From Seleniivibrio woodruffii (lineage in GTDB: Bacteria > Chrysiogenota > Deferribacteres > Deferribacterales > Geovibrionaceae), in the NCBI RefSeq assembly GCF_029267515.1, contig NZ_JAJUIS010000002.1, positions 186,001-250,000 of the forward strand: a stretch of DNA of 64,000 bases, given 5' to 3'. Positions 51,376 to 60,967 of the stretch are shown one piece after another. Positions within the stretch are counted from its first letter, which is position 1. Each line of letters begins with the position of its first letter. A program made the translations under genes and the position numbers. Under the pieces are notes generated by a model. The model was not told where the DNA came from. It ran no database searches and saw only the letters and a list, made by a program, of their open reading frames with translations.

Positions 51376-51811
51376 CCCTGTCCTCCGCGAGGTTATACTT
51401 CTTTCTGATGTTTTCCAGAATACCGTTCACCAGAGACGCGGATTTTTCGTCGGAATACTTTCTGGCAAGGGTAACGAAGTCATTAACGATAGCATAAAAC
51501 GGTGCATTTCCGCCGAAAAGTTCGTATACGGCAACGCGCAGGATGCTTCTGTCTACCTCTCCCATGCGGTCATAGTTCCAGTCCTCGCGGATGAAAGATT
51601 TAATTATCTCGTCGTTGGAATCCACATCTGCGGATGCGCCGAGAAACAGAGAGCAGGCAAAATCCTTTGTATCCTCGTTCAGTTCTTCAACTGATTTCCA
51701 GTATGAGTCGGAGATGTCTTTTGGGTTCTCGTCATTGTTGACAGAGAATCTGTACATCATCTCAAAAGCGTATCTTCTTCCTTTGGTGCGTTCTTTATAT
51801 TGTTTCTTCAT
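51365..51811 (-). CDS. nusB: transcription antitermination factor NusB
   Basis: 148 residues, all helical. ARKYALEMMY-like GRRYAFEMMYRFSVNNDE at the start and VDRSILRVAVYELFGGNAPFYAIVNDFVTLARKYSDEKSASLVNGILENI are diagnostic. Works with NusE in rRNA antitermination. TAATG overlap with ribH, the common ribH-nusB pair. Confidence 0.95.
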   Translation of the reverse strand: MKKQYKERTKGRRYAFEMMYRFSVNNDENPKDISDSYWKSVEELNEDTKDFACSLFLGASADVDSNDEIIKSFIREDWNYDRMGEVDRSILRVAVYELFGGNAPFYAIVNDFVTLARKYSDEKSASLVNGILENIRKKYNLAEDRVES

Positions 51812-52278
51812 TATACCAGCTTCAGCACATTGACCATTTCAAGGGCGGACATTGCAGCCTCTGCACCCTTATTTCCGTGTTTTGTTCCCGCTCTTTCAAC
51901 AGCCTGCTCAATGGTATCTGTCGTAAGCACACCAAAGATAACAGGAACGCCTGTGTCCAGAGACACTTTCGCAACGCCTTTTGATACTTCTGCGGAAACG
52001 TAGTCAAAGTGGGGGGTGGAACCGCGTATAACTGCGCCGAGAGTTATTATCGCATCATATTTACCGGATGCGGCAAGTTTTTTTGCCATAAGCGGAATTT
52101 CGAACGCGCCGGGTACTTTATAAACGACAACGTCCTCTTCGTCTGCTTCGTGGCGCACCAGAGCGTCCACAGCGCCGCCGATAAGGCTTTTTGATATGAA
52201 GTCGTTGAATCTGCCCGCAACTATGGCAAACTTCATTCCTTTGCCGCTGTATATCCCCTGTACGGTTTTAACTTCCAT
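51811..52278 (-). CDS. ribH: 6,7-dimethyl-8-ribityllumazine synthase
   Basis: 155 residues. [51 protein letters not shown] and [22 protein letters not shown] are the family signatures. Condenses 3,4-dihydroxybutanone phosphate with the pyrimidine in riboflavin synthesis. AGGAG before ATG. Confidence 0.97.
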   Translation of the reverse strand: MEVKTVQGIYSGKGMKFAIVAGRFNDFISKSLIGGAVDALVRHEADEEDVVVYKVPGAFEIPLMAKKLAASGKYDAIITLGAVIRGSTPHFDYVSAEVSKGVAKVSLDTGVPVIFGVLTTDTIEQAVERAGTKHGNKGAEAAMSALEMVNVLKLV

Positions 52279-52287
52279 CGTTTTCTC

Positions 52288-53511
52288 CTATATGTCCAGA
52301 TGGTGTCCCATCTTCTCTTTTTTGGTCTTCATGTAATATTCGTTGTTAGGGTTTACTCCGCATGTGATGCCGACGCGCTCCACAACCTCAAGCCCGTAAC
52401 CGGAGAGACAGCGCATCTTTTTCGGGTTGTTGGTTATCAGCCTTATCTGCCTGATTCCCATATGTCTTATTATCTGAGCACCGAAACCGTAATCGCGCAT
52501 ATCCTCTTCAAATCCGAGTTCGATGTTCGCCTGGATGGTATCCATGCCCTCGTCCTGAAGATGGTAAGCGTTTATCTTGTTCAGTATGCCGATGCCTCTG
52601 CCCTCCTGAAAAAGATAGAGTACCATGCCTCTGCCCTCTTCTTCCACCATTTTCATGGCAGTATGGAGCTGGTCGCGGCAGTCGCAGCGCTCGGAACCGA
52701 AAACATCTCCAGTGAGACACTGTGAATGTACCCGCATAAGAACAGGATCGGAAGTTTTAAGGTCGCCCTTCCATATTACGACAGCCTCCTGACCGTCCAC
52801 GCGGCTTTTGAAGCCTGTTATATTGAACTCGCCGAACTCAGTTGGCAGATGAGCCGTTGTTGTCTCCTGAATGAGCTGCTCGGTGTCCATTCTATATTTT
52901 ATCATATCAGCGATGGTGAGTATCTTTAAACTGTGTTCTTTGGCGAACTCCACAAGCTGCGGCATACGCGCCATGGATCCGTCGTCGTTCATAATCTCGC
53001 AGATAACCGCTCCGTGGTTGTTCAGTCCTGCCATTCTGGCAAGGTCAACTGAACCCTCTGTCTGTCCGGCGCGGACGAGAACCCCGCCCTCCCTTGCGCG
53101 CAGAGGGAAGATGTGTCCGGGTCTGGCAAGATCCTGCGCACCTTTTGTCGGGTCGTTGGCAACGCGCACGGTCTGTGCCCTGTCGTGTGCGGATATTCCT
53201 GTCGTAACACCCTCTTTTGCCTCAATGGATACTGTGAAAGCAGTTCCGAAACGGGCAGAGTTACGTTCCTCGCGCACCATAAGATCAAGCCCCAGTTCGT
53301 CGCATCTTTGCGAAGGCATGGCAAGACAAATAAGCCCGCGCCCGTATTTCGCCATGAAATTTATCTTCTCCGGTGTAACGAAGTCCGCGGCAAAAACAAG
53401 GTCGCCCTCGTTCTCTCTGTCCTCGTCATCCACCAGAATGACCATCCTGCCGTTTCTTATGTCCTCAAGCGCCTCTTCAACAGTACAGAGTGCCTTTTTC
53501 ATTTCGCTCAT
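52288..53511 (-). CDS. ribBA: bifunctional DHBP synthase / GTP cyclohydrolase II
   Basis: 407 residues. The RibB half has VDDEDRENEGDLVFAA and TGISAHDRAQTV. The RibA half has the zinc cysteines in HSQCLTGDVFGSERCDCRDQL and the GTP-binding LYLFQEGRGIGI. One protein makes both precursors of the lumazine. AAGGAG six bases before the first ATG. Confidence 0.97.
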   Translation of the reverse strand: MSEMKKALCTVEEALEDIRNGRMVILVDDEDRENEGDLVFAADFVTPEKINFMAKYGRGLICLAMPSQRCDELGLDLMVREERNSARFGTAFTVSIEAKEGVTTGISAHDRAQTVRVANDPTKGAQDLARPGHIFPLRAREGGVLVRAGQTEGSVDLARMAGLNNHGAVICEIMNDDGSMARMPQLVEFAKEHSLKILTIADMIKYRMDTEQLIQETTTAHLPTEFGEFNITGFKSRVDGQEAVVIWKGDLKTSDPVLMRVHSQCLTGDVFGSERCDCRDQLHTAMKMVEEEGRGMVLYLFQEGRGIGILNKINAYHLQDEGMDTIQANIELGFEEDMRDYGFGAQIIRHMGIRQIRLITNNPKKMRCLSGYGLEVVERVGITCGVNPNNEYYMKTKKEKMGHHLDI

Positions 53512-53521
53512 GAATAACTCC

Positions 53522-54157
53522 TTAATCCATAAGGCTGTTCAGGCTGTCCAGAAAATCGCTGCCGTTCTTCTCTTTTTTCAGCAGTTTTTCCAGATATCTG
53601 GCGATTGTATCAACCTCCAGATTCACAGCCGAACCCTGTTTTTTGTCTGACAGAGCTGTGTTTTCATATGTATGTGGAATAACGGCAACGTCGAATGTAA
53701 GCCCGCCCACACGAGCCGTTGTAAGGCTTATGCCGTCCACACATACAGAACCCTTCTCTGCTATATATCTGTCAATTTCCTGCGGATACCTGACTGTCAG
53801 GATATACGCATTGCTCTTTTTTTCCAGTTTTTCTATCGTGCCCGTTGCATCAACGTGCCCGCTGACAAGATGCCCGCCAAGACGCGTATTAAGGGTCAGC
53901 GCCCTTTCAAGGTTCACCTTGCTGCCGTTCGATGCCGATGCAAAAGCGCTCTTTTTAAGGGTTTCATAGGATATGTCCGCCCTGAAGGTATCGCCGGACA
54001 TGGATGTTACAGTAAGGCATGTGCCGTTGACAGCTATGGAATCCCCCACCGCCGAGCCTTCCAGCACTTTTTTACATCCAACCGTCACAATGGCGAAATC
54101 GCCTCTGCGTTCGATGGATACTATCTTTCCGGTCTCCTCAATGATACCTGTGAACAT
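53522..54157 (-). CDS. ribE: riboflavin synthase alpha chain
   Basis: 211 residues made of two lumazine-binding repeats (MFTGIIEETGKIVSIERRGD; NTRLGGHLVSGHVDATGTIEKLEKK). Dismutates dimethylribityllumazine to riboflavin. AGAGGATAA before the ATG, which abuts the ribD stop. The C-terminal tail of about 15 residues is longer than usual and polar. Confidence 0.96.
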   Translation of the reverse strand: MFTGIIEETGKIVSIERRGDFAIVTVGCKKVLEGSAVGDSIAVNGTCLTVTSMSGDTFRADISYETLKKSAFASASNGSKVNLERALTLNTRLGGHLVSGHVDATGTIEKLEKKSNAYILTVRYPQEIDRYIAEKGSVCVDGISLTTARVGGLTFDVAVIPHTYENTALSDKKQGSAVNLEVDTIARYLEKLLKKEKNGSDFLDSLNSLMD

Positions 54158-55294
54158 TTATCCTCTGTGCGACGAGCAGCCGCAGCCGCTGCATCCCCTT
54201 ATCTTTTCCGTAAGTTCAAGAACAGGTTTAGTATAATCGCTGACCTTTCCTGAATAGAGCATGTCGCTTTCAAACATTCTGGTCTGCACTCCTGTTAATT
54301 TATGCGCCTGCGCAACAGTTTCAACACCGTTTCCGCCGACAGACATTCTGTCGCCGCCTATGACCATAGGCGCTATGACAAAATCTGCCTTGTCCACAAG
54401 TCCGGCATCAAAAAACGCACCTGCTGTTCTCCCGCCACCCTCTATCATAACATTAAGAATCTTACGTTCTATCAGCTTCTTAGAAAGATAATTAAGATCA
54501 AGTCCGTTATCGCCAAAAGGAACTGATAATACATCTATGCCACATTTTTCATATTTATCAATATTTTTATTGCGATCAGACGTAACATATATGAGTTTGT
54601 CTTTCGAATTTTGTACCAGTTTGCGGTCAAGTCTCATCCGCCCGTTGGGGTCGAGCACTATTTTATAAGGGTCGCGGTCGGATTTTATAAGCCTTACGGT
54701 AAGTTCCGGGTCGTCCTGCTCAACAGTCGAAACGCCAACCAGAACCGCATCGGATACCGCCCGCAGATAGTGTGCGTATGCTCTTGAAGAGTGAGATGTT
54801 ATCCACTTCGAATCGCCTGTGCGGGAGGCTATCTTGCCGTCAAGGGACTGCGCCAGCTTAATCGTATAGTAAGGCATCCCTGTGTATATGAATTTTGAAA
54901 AATCTTCTATGATAGAGGCGCAAAGCTCCTCCATGTATCCGATAAAAACCTCCACCCCGTGCCTTCGCAGATATTCCACACCCTTTCCGGCATTCACAGG
55001 ATTGGGGTCAACAACGCCTATGAAAACCCTCTTTATACCTGACTGCACTATCTTTTCAACGCAAGGCGGTGTTTTTCCGAAATGGGAACAGGGTTCAAGG
55101 GTGACATAAAGGTCTCCGCCCTCAACACTTTCCGCACATCCGTCTATGGCGTTAACTTCAGCGTGCGCCTCTCCGTATGCCATATGCCAGCCGCGGGAGA
55201 TTATATTATTCTCTTTAGCGACTATAGCGCCGACGCATGGGTTGGTCTTTGTGTACCCTTTTCCGAGAAGTGCAAGCTGAACACACTCCTGCAT
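54158..55294 (-). CDS. ribD: bifunctional pyrimidine deaminase/reductase
   Basis: About 378 residues. The deaminase zinc site is HAEVNAI plus PCSHFGKTPPC. The reductase half has KLAQSLDGKIASRTGDSKWITS and MIEGGGRTAGAFFDAGLVD. The ATG at 55294 matches the usual N-terminus (MQECVQLALLGKG) but has a weak SD. A TTG at 55327 with AGGAG seven bases before it, inside the plsY end, is the alternative and would add eleven residues. No room for an FMN riboswitch exists upstream. Confidence 0.92.
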   Translation of the reverse strand: MQECVQLALLGKGYTKTNPCVGAIVAKENNIISRGWHMAYGEAHAEVNAIDGCAESVEGGDLYVTLEPCSHFGKTPPCVEKIVQSGIKRVFIGVVDPNPVNAGKGVEYLRRHGVEVFIGYMEELCASIIEDFSKFIYTGMPYYTIKLAQSLDGKIASRTGDSKWITSHSSRAYAHYLRAVSDAVLVGVSTVEQDDPELTVRLIKSDRDPYKIVLDPNGRMRLDRKLVQNSKDKLIYVTSDRNKNIDKYEKCGIDVLSVPFGDNGLDLNYLSKKLIERKILNVMIEGGGRTAGAFFDAGLVDKADFVIAPMVIGGDRMSVGGNGVETVAQAHKLTGVQTRMFESDMLYSGKVSDYTKPVLELTEKIRGCSGCGCSSHRG

Positions 55295-55307
55295 AACTTC
55301 AAGGGGG

Positions 55308-55916
55308 TTAAGAAGTCCTTTTTCCAACTTTTCTCTCCTCGCCCTGAACAATTCTGGCTATATTTCCTCTGTGGAGCCAGATTATCAGCAGGGCAATGAC
55401 AACGGTTATATACCGCAGGTGGTTCCATTCTGAACCGAACCACACCATAACAGCCAGAAACGCGGCGGCAGTCACGGAACCAAGGGACACCATCTGGAAC
55501 ACGGCAAGCATTATTCCGAATATGAAAGCCGCAATGAGAAGCTGAAAAGGAGCCAGAGCCAGGAATACGCCTACGCCCGTTGCAACCCCCTTCCCGCCTT
55601 TGAATTTCAGGAAACAGGTGAAGCTGTGCCCGATAATAAGCGCCACAGAACCGATGAGCACAAGCCAGCTTTCGCCGTAAAAATATTTCAGCGTCATAAC
55701 AGGGATAAAACCTTTCATCATATCGACAAAAAGTACACCTATGAATCCCCATTTGCCAAGCACGCGGGCGGCGTTGCTCGCCCCGACGTTACCGCTCCCC
55801 ACGGTTCTGATATCGATACCTTTGATCTTTTTCACCACCAGATAGGCGGTGGGGATTGATCCGATGACATAACAAACCGCTATGATAACGGCGGCAGTCA
55901 AAACAGTAAATATCAT
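55308..55916 (-). CDS. plsY: acyl-phosphate glycerol-3-phosphate acyltransferase
   Basis: 202 residues, polytopic. Motifs GSGNVGASNAAR, FLKFKGGKGVATG and IWLHRGNIARI-type end are those of PlsY, which starts phospholipid synthesis from acyl phosphate. ATGA overlap with the DUF362 gene. Its presence beside pgsA groups two membrane lipid steps. Confidence 0.95.
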   Translation of the reverse strand: MIFTVLTAAVIIAVCYVIGSIPTAYLVVKKIKGIDIRTVGSGNVGASNAARVLGKWGFIGVLFVDMMKGFIPVMTLKYFYGESWLVLIGSVALIIGHSFTCFLKFKGGKGVATGVGVFLALAPFQLLIAAFIFGIMLAVFQMVSLGSVTAAAFLAVMVWFGSEWNHLRYITVVIALLIIWLHRGNIARIVQGEERKVGKRTS

Positions 55917-56995
55917 GATCTCACCATCATTCTATGCAGCCACGACCTCTGCATACCGACAGCGTCGGACTCGCAGACCTCGTGGCAGCAGAAACATTCA
56001 ATACATTTGCTTTTATCTATAAAAGGATAGGAATTTACAACAGAAATGGCGTCAACAGGACAGCTATTTTTGCATAGCATACACTTTATGCAGGGATCTT
56101 TCAGTACCACAGGCTTTACATATACCTGTTCGGCAACGAATTTTTTCATAAATACAGGAACCTGCATCTTTCGGGACAGAGGAATTTTGAGTATCGGAAC
56201 GTCGGTTTCAGGCACATCTATCCACGAAGGGTCATAGCCCATACGCAGCGCCTCGGCGGTGGTCATACAGAAGCTGTCTTTAAGCCCAAGCATACGCGTT
56301 ACAGCGATATCCAGTCCCACTGCATCCGAGCAGGCAGCGGCTATGCCGAGCGGAACAGGTGTTCCGCGGGAAGGACCATCGCCCTCGTGAGCAATTATTC
56401 CGTCGATAATGTGCATCGTTTTGTCGCCCAGTAGTGTAAAATATTGATATATCTTAGCACCAAGCTCTGTGTCGGAAGGATATTTTCTATGAAAACCCAC
56501 CTTCGCCGTACCAGGAATAAGCCCGAAGAGGTTTTTGACAGAGAGTGTCAGCCCTGTGAGCGAATGTGTTTTTATTTTAGGCAGATTGATTATCACATCA
56601 ACCTCGTCCGCCAGCGACGAATACATAAATCCGTCTCTCTGCACGGGCGCATAGCTCTCCACACGGACTATTTTCACGCCGGCCTCTTCCGCCGCTCTGC
56701 CCACACCGGTAACATCCAGCACCTTTTCGTATTTACCGAAATTCGCGCCGGGGCTGTCGCCAAGCATAATACGCGCGTTAGTAAAGCGTTTCAGGGAGGC
56801 TATAACTGCGCGCACAAAATCGGGATGTGTAGTAACAGCCCGCTCAGGCGGTGTTGCGGAAAGAAGGTTGGGTTTCAGAAGAATTTCAGACGCAGAGGCA
56901 AGTCTGTCTTTTTCAGATTCAAAGTATAAGTCTATCAGCTCATTAAGGCTATCGTCCTGATAGCTCCCGCATTGTGCGGTGAATAGTTTACGCAT
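55913..56995 (-). CDS. DUF362 protein with two 4Fe-4S clusters
   Basis: 360 residues. The DUF362 part (ILLKPNLLSATPPERAVTTHPDFV, ARIMLGDSPGANFGKYEKV, INLPKIKTHSLTGLTLSVKNLFG) is followed by a ferredoxin domain CIKCMLCKNSCPVDAI and CIECFCCHEVCESDAV. Members are thought to be iron-sulfur proteins of unclear role in anaerobes. It overlaps pgsA by 8 bases. Confidence 0.9.
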   Translation of the reverse strand: MRKLFTAQCGSYQDDSLNELIDLYFESEKDRLASASEILLKPNLLSATPPERAVTTHPDFVRAVIASLKRFTNARIMLGDSPGANFGKYEKVLDVTGVGRAAEEAGVKIVRVESYAPVQRDGFMYSSLADEVDVIINLPKIKTHSLTGLTLSVKNLFGLIPGTAKVGFHRKYPSDTELGAKIYQYFTLLGDKTMHIIDGIIAHEGDGPSRGTPVPLGIAAACSDAVGLDIAVTRMLGLKDSFCMTTAEALRMGYDPSWIDVPETDVPILKIPLSRKMQVPVFMKKFVAEQVYVKPVVLKDPCIKCMLCKNSCPVDAISVVNSYPFIDKSKCIECFCCHEVCESDAVGMQRSWLHRMMVRS

Positions 56996-57542
56996 TTTCG
57001 GATCTTATAAAGTTCCTGTAGTACACCCATGCAGACTGGATTGAAAGTATGACCGAAAGATACACAAGCGCCTTTCCAATCATGAGGATATCCAGCCCAA
57101 GCAGGGGATTTTTGAATATTATACAGCCCACGCCGACCATCTGGAAAGCTGTCTTTATCTTTCCGCCCATCCCCGCGGCGATAACCTGCCCCTTACTGGC
57201 AGCAAAGCTGCGCAGCGCGTTTATGGCGAGGTCGCGGGTAATAAGGATGATAACAACAACAGCTTCAAGTCTGTGAAGTTCAACAAACACGACAAGAGTG
57301 GCAGTTACGAGCACTTTGTCAGCTATTGGATCAAGTATTTTTCCTAAATCAGTAATAAGATTATATTTTCTTGCAATATAACCATCTACGTAATCGGTTG
57401 CTGCGGCTATTGTGTAAAGAACGGTTGCAATAACATCGCTCCAGAAAGTATCCAGATACATCAGCCATATGAATACGGGCACCATGGCGATTCTGAATAT
57501 TGTAAGCCAGTTTGCAATGTTCATCTGAGCGGATAACGACAT
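56988..57542 (-). CDS. pgsA: phosphatidylglycerophosphate synthase
   Basis: 184 residues, CDP-alcohol phosphotransferase. The full D-x2-DG-x2-AR-x8-G-x3-D-x3-D motif is present from AATDYVDGYIARKYN to LGKILDPIADK. Makes PGP from CDP-diacylglycerol and glycerol 3-phosphate. AGAGGGA precedes the ATG. First gene of the operon, with its own promoter. Confidence 0.94.
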   Translation of the reverse strand: MSLSAQMNIANWLTIFRIAMVPVFIWLMYLDTFWSDVIATVLYTIAAATDYVDGYIARKYNLITDLGKILDPIADKVLVTATLVVFVELHRLEAVVVIILITRDLAINALRSFAASKGQVIAAGMGGKIKTAFQMVGVGCIIFKNPLLGLDILMIGKALVYLSVILSIQSAWVYYRNFIRSENA

Positions 57543-57568
57543 ATTTCAATTCCCTCTGTCAGGGGGTG

Positions 57569-57597
57569 ATTATACAGCCATGTAAAGTATTTATCCA
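57569..57597 (-). promoter_or_regulatory. promoter of the pgsA-to-pilT operon
   Basis: TATAAT (57569-57574) with TGGATA (57592-57597), spacing 17, on the minus strand in the 66-base gap after ptsI. Confidence 0.45.
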
Positions 57598-57608
57598 GTA
57601 AATTCTTT

Positions 57609-59351
57609 TTAATGGAAATATACGTCCGTTGACTTATTCCTTATAAACTCCATCAGCCTGTTTTCTGCATCCTGAGCGTATGCGCAGGAGGTCAGGTCTT
57701 TAACCAGTTCTTCGCAGTCGGAAACCTTCAGCGAGCGGATTATCATCCTTGCCCGCAATATCGACGACGGGCTCATGCTGAGCTGTCTGTACCCCATTCC
57801 TATCAGCAAAGGTATATATTTCGGTTCGCCCGCCATTTCGCCGCAGACGGTGCACTCTATTCCTGTGCTCTGCGCACTTGCAACTATCTTTTTAAGCAGT
57901 GTGCGAACCGCAGGGTGACATGGTTCGTAAAGGTATGCCACAAATTCGTTGTTGCGGTCTATGCCCAGCGCATATTGAATCAGGTCGTTTGTACCGACGC
58001 TGAAAAAATCCACCTCAAGCGCCGCCATCTCGCTTATCACAGCAAGCGACGGAAGTTCCATCATAACGCCGACTTTTATGTTCTCGTTAAAAGCTATCTT
58101 TTCTGCTCTGAGCTGCCTTTTCGCCTCATTAAGAGCAATTTTGCAGTCTCTCAGCTCCTCAAGTCCCGATATCATAGGGAACATGAGCTTAACGTTAGCA
58201 GTTGCTGAAACGCGGAGAACAGCGCGGAGCTGTTTCATGAAAAACTCTTCGTATTTAAGTGAATATCTGATTGCCCGCAATCCCATTGCCGGATTGTGTT
58301 CTTTCGGATGAGGCATATATTTTGAAAGTTTGTCGGAACCAAGGTCGAATGTTCTGATTGTCAGCGGTCGCCCGTAGTTAAGCTCCGCCGCCTCTTTAAG
58401 TATATTGAACTGAGTGTCCTCATCAACGTCGCCGTGCTGCATATAGATATATTCAGTTCTGTAAAGTCCCACACCGTCGGACTTATATTCGTTCGCCTTT
58501 TCAAGCTCGTCGTTCATCTCAACGTTGCTGAACAGTTTTATGACCACTCCATCCCTCGTAACCGAGGATTCACCGCGCATCTGTCCCAGTTCGCAGACAT
58601 AATCAGTATATCTGCTCCCCTTGAGCTTATAAGATTCCAGAGTTTCGTCGTCGGGGTTGATTATGACCTGCCCCTCGAAACCGTCGATAATGACAAAATC
58701 ACCCGTCTGCGCCACTTTCGCAATATCAACAAGTCCAACAACTGCGGGTATGCCAAGCGAGCGGGCGAGGATTGACGTATGGGAGGTTTTGCTTCCGAGG
58801 TCTGTGGCAAAGCCTCTGATATTGTTCTTTTTCATGTGAGAAGTATCAGCGGGGGTCAGATCGTGGGCGATGATTATTTCGGCATCCTCAACCTTCAGGA
58901 TAGAGTCCGGTCCGCCTCCTGTCATAAAGCGCAGAACCTTCTGCACAACGTTTACAACATCGGTCTTCCGCTCGCGCAGATACTCGTTCTCCGACATTCC
59001 AAAACGCTCCACAAGTCCGTTACAGGCGGTTTCAAGAGCATATTCTGCGTTTATCAGCTTATTTGCAATGAGCTTTTCGGCCTCTCCAGTGAGCATGGTA
59101 TCTTTAAGAAGCATAAGGTAAATATCAAAAATGAAAGAATTTTCTTCGGAAAGAGAATCTTTGCTGATGTTCTTTGACTGCTGTATGAACCATGCGGTCT
59201 TTTCAACAGCCCTGCGCAGCCGAGCCGTTTCCGCTTCTATCTCATTTTGGGCAATAGTATATTTTCTGACAGCAACTTTCGTTCTGTCCAGTATATAGCA
59301 GATTCCATAAGATATGCCGTCGCTTGAGGCAATACCTTTAATAACTTTCAA
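57609..59351 (-). CDS. ptsI: PTS enzyme I (phosphoenolpyruvate-protein phosphotransferase)
   Basis: 580 residues. The phosphoaccepting histidine is H191 in LGSKTSHTSILARSLGIPAVVG. The PEP domain shows YRTEYIYMQ, LTIRTFDLGSDKL, VGVMMELPS, FSVGTNDLIQYALGIDR and CGEMAG. Starts at TTG overlapping the HPr stop (TTGA) after GGAGAGGGA. Uses PEP to phosphorylate HPr. No terminator is seen behind it. Confidence 0.96.
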   Translation of the reverse strand: MKVIKGIASSDGISYGICYILDRTKVAVRKYTIAQNEIEAETARLRRAVEKTAWFIQQSKNISKDSLSEENSFIFDIYLMLLKDTMLTGEAEKLIANKLINAEYALETACNGLVERFGMSENEYLRERKTDVVNVVQKVLRFMTGGGPDSILKVEDAEIIIAHDLTPADTSHMKKNNIRGFATDLGSKTSHTSILARSLGIPAVVGLVDIAKVAQTGDFVIIDGFEGQVIINPDDETLESYKLKGSRYTDYVCELGQMRGESSVTRDGVVIKLFSNVEMNDELEKANEYKSDGVGLYRTEYIYMQHGDVDEDTQFNILKEAAELNYGRPLTIRTFDLGSDKLSKYMPHPKEHNPAMGLRAIRYSLKYEEFFMKQLRAVLRVSATANVKLMFPMISGLEELRDCKIALNEAKRQLRAEKIAFNENIKVGVMMELPSLAVISEMAALEVDFFSVGTNDLIQYALGIDRNNEFVAYLYEPCHPAVRTLLKKIVASAQSTGIECTVCGEMAGEPKYIPLLIGMGYRQLSMSPSSILRARMIIRSLKVSDCEELVKDLTSCAYAQDAENRLMEFIRNKSTDVYFH

Positions 59352-59620
59352 CGTCCCTCTCCGAACTTATTGCATATCAGTTCTTCAAGTGCGCAAAAGG
59401 CATCCGCTTCGTCGTCGCCTGTGCAGGAAACGGTTATCAGAGAACCTTTGAAAGCCGCAAGCATCATGAGTCCCATAATGCTTTTGCCGTTGACCTCCAT
59501 TCCGTCTCTTGCAACCTTTATCTCCGAAGAGAATTTTTCAGCGGTCTTAACGAATGCGCCCGCAGCCCTTGCGTGCATACCAAGTTCGTTAACAATCTCC
59601 AATTCCTTTTTAATACTCAC
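59348..59620 (-). CDS. ptsH: phosphocarrier protein HPr
   Basis: 90 residues. The EI-dependent histidine is H16 in NELGMHARAAGAFVKTAEKF. The serine site S47 in NGKSIMGLMMLAA fits HprK action, so both phospho-forms are possible. GTG start after AGGAG. It sits between the PTS IID gene and ptsI. Confidence 0.95.
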   Translation of the reverse strand: MSIKKELEIVNELGMHARAAGAFVKTAEKFSSEIKVARDGMEVNGKSIMGLMMLAAFKGSLITVSCTGDDEADAFCALEELICNKFGEGR

Positions 59621-59621
59621 C

Positions 59622-60320
59622 CTATACTCCTGTTATATAAAGGAAAAATCCCGTAGTAATTATTATCATGGTAAGTCCGAGAACAATGTCCAGCTTCTTA
59701 GCCAGAGCCATGCCCAGCATTATGTACACAGTAAGAGTGCCGAGCAGAACCGAATTAAAGTCCGCAGATGATTTCGCCATGTATGACAGTAAAATACCCA
59801 GCATCAGCGAAGAACCTATATCAAAATAGGTCGCCCATTTATTAAAACGGATCCTGTTAAAAAAAGTTATTACGTCCCTGCCCAGACTATAGCCTATTCT
59901 GAATCCTGTGAAGCGGAAGGAAAGATGGAACAGGTTATACAGCACCAGATAGGATATTATCCCTGCAAAAGGGTTATAAAAACCCGCTATTGCAGCCGTT
60001 GCGAAACACAGCGGACGCAGAGAATGCCAGAAAAAACTGTCTCCCAATGCGCCGAAAGCGGAGGAATATATCTTTTTATGAAAATCCTCCTCGCCGTTCT
60101 GCTCAAACTCGCGTACCCACATACCCACTATGAAATTCACCAGATAAGGGTGGGTATGGAAGTACGAAGTCTGTTCGTACACTTTCTTAACCTCAAGCTC
60201 CATGCCTTTGAGCCGTGCCGCTTTTCGTATAAGATACGCAAATCCTGTTCCCTGCATATTCTCATGGTTCAGATTTGCCTGATAAAAAAAGCTGAAAAAA
60301 CCGATTATCAGACTTTTCAT
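59622..60320 (-). CDS. PTS mannose-family IID component
   Basis: 232 residues, shorter than the roughly 270-280 of ManZ. ENMQGTGFAYLIRKAARL, FNTHPYLVNF-like SYFHTHPYLVNFIVGMWVREFE and ALGDSFFWHSLRPL are the IID signatures. Two to three membrane helices are at the C-terminus. Start ATG overlaps the IIC stop (ATGA); four residues further up is not needed. With IIC it forms the transport channel; substrate unknown. Confidence 0.9.
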   Translation of the reverse strand: MKSLIIGFFSFFYQANLNHENMQGTGFAYLIRKAARLKGMELEVKKVYEQTSYFHTHPYLVNFIVGMWVREFEQNGEEDFHKKIYSSAFGALGDSFFWHSLRPLCFATAAIAGFYNPFAGIISYLVLYNLFHLSFRFTGFRIGYSLGRDVITFFNRIRFNKWATYFDIGSSLMLGILLSYMAKSSADFNSVLLGTLTVYIMLGMALAKKLDIVLGLTMIIITTGFFLYITGV

Positions 60321-60967
60321 AATACAACCCATCCGATAACCAGTCCGAGAGCAAAAAACGCATATTTAAGATATGTTTTCGCAGACAGAAACCGCAGCAC
60401 ATAACCGGAGAGAAACGCAAACAGCATCAGAGCATAAACGAAGAAATTCATATCCGTGTTTCTGCTGCCGTGGAGAAATATATAGATATGATAGATAATG
60501 AAAGTTCCGAGCGTATAAAATATAACCCCGCGCATGTAGGAAAAACAGAAACCAGTCACCAGCAGCCGCAACGGATAAATCCGCCCGCTCCTCTGCTGCC
60601 GGACATAAAGCGCTTTGTTAAACGCCCTTGTTATATAAAGGGAAAGTGTCACAGGATACATCATAAGCAGGATGAGCAGAAAAAGAAGAACATAGTTCGG
60701 TTCATGCGCCTGAGGCATAAACGAAAGGAGGGAACATCCGGCAAATGCGCCGAAGCTGTCCTCTTTCGGCACACGTGTACCAAAAGGCACGTCGACGAGA
60801 CCCACAGCCTCGAAAATTATGCCAACATAGAAACACTCCATGCTGTTCCCCAGCAGAAGCCCCATTATCATGGAAATGACTATGGGACGCGAAAGCATCA
60901 CATTGAACGCGGCGAACCTGTCAACGGAGATGATTCCTGCATAAAGAACGGCAAAGACTATGTTCAC
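60317..60967 (-). CDS. PTS mannose-family IIC component
   Basis: 216 residues, all membrane helices, shorter than ManY (about 260). SVDRFAAFNVMLSRPIVISMIMGLLLG and GVIFEAVGL-like VGIIFEAVGLVDVPFGTRVPKEDSFG match the IIC signature. GTG start overlapping the IIB stop, SD GGAGGG. The C-terminal half is the most divergent. Confidence 0.88.
   Translation of the reverse strand: MNIVFAVLYAGIISVDRFAAFNVMLSRPIVISMIMGLLLGNSMECFYVGIIFEAVGLVDVPFGTRVPKEDSFGAFAGCSLLSFMPQAHEPNYVLLFLLILLMMYPVTLSLYITRAFNKALYVRQQRSGRIYPLRLLVTGFCFSYMRGVIFYTLGTFIIYHIYIFLHGSRNTDMNFFVYALMLFAFLSGYVLRFLSAKTYLKYAFFALGLVIGWVVL

Noticed and set aside
54158-55400. Possible FMN riboswitch ahead of the riboflavin genes
   Set aside because: ribD overlaps or nearly touches plsY, leaving no room for the aptamer, and no RFN-like conserved blocks are seen.
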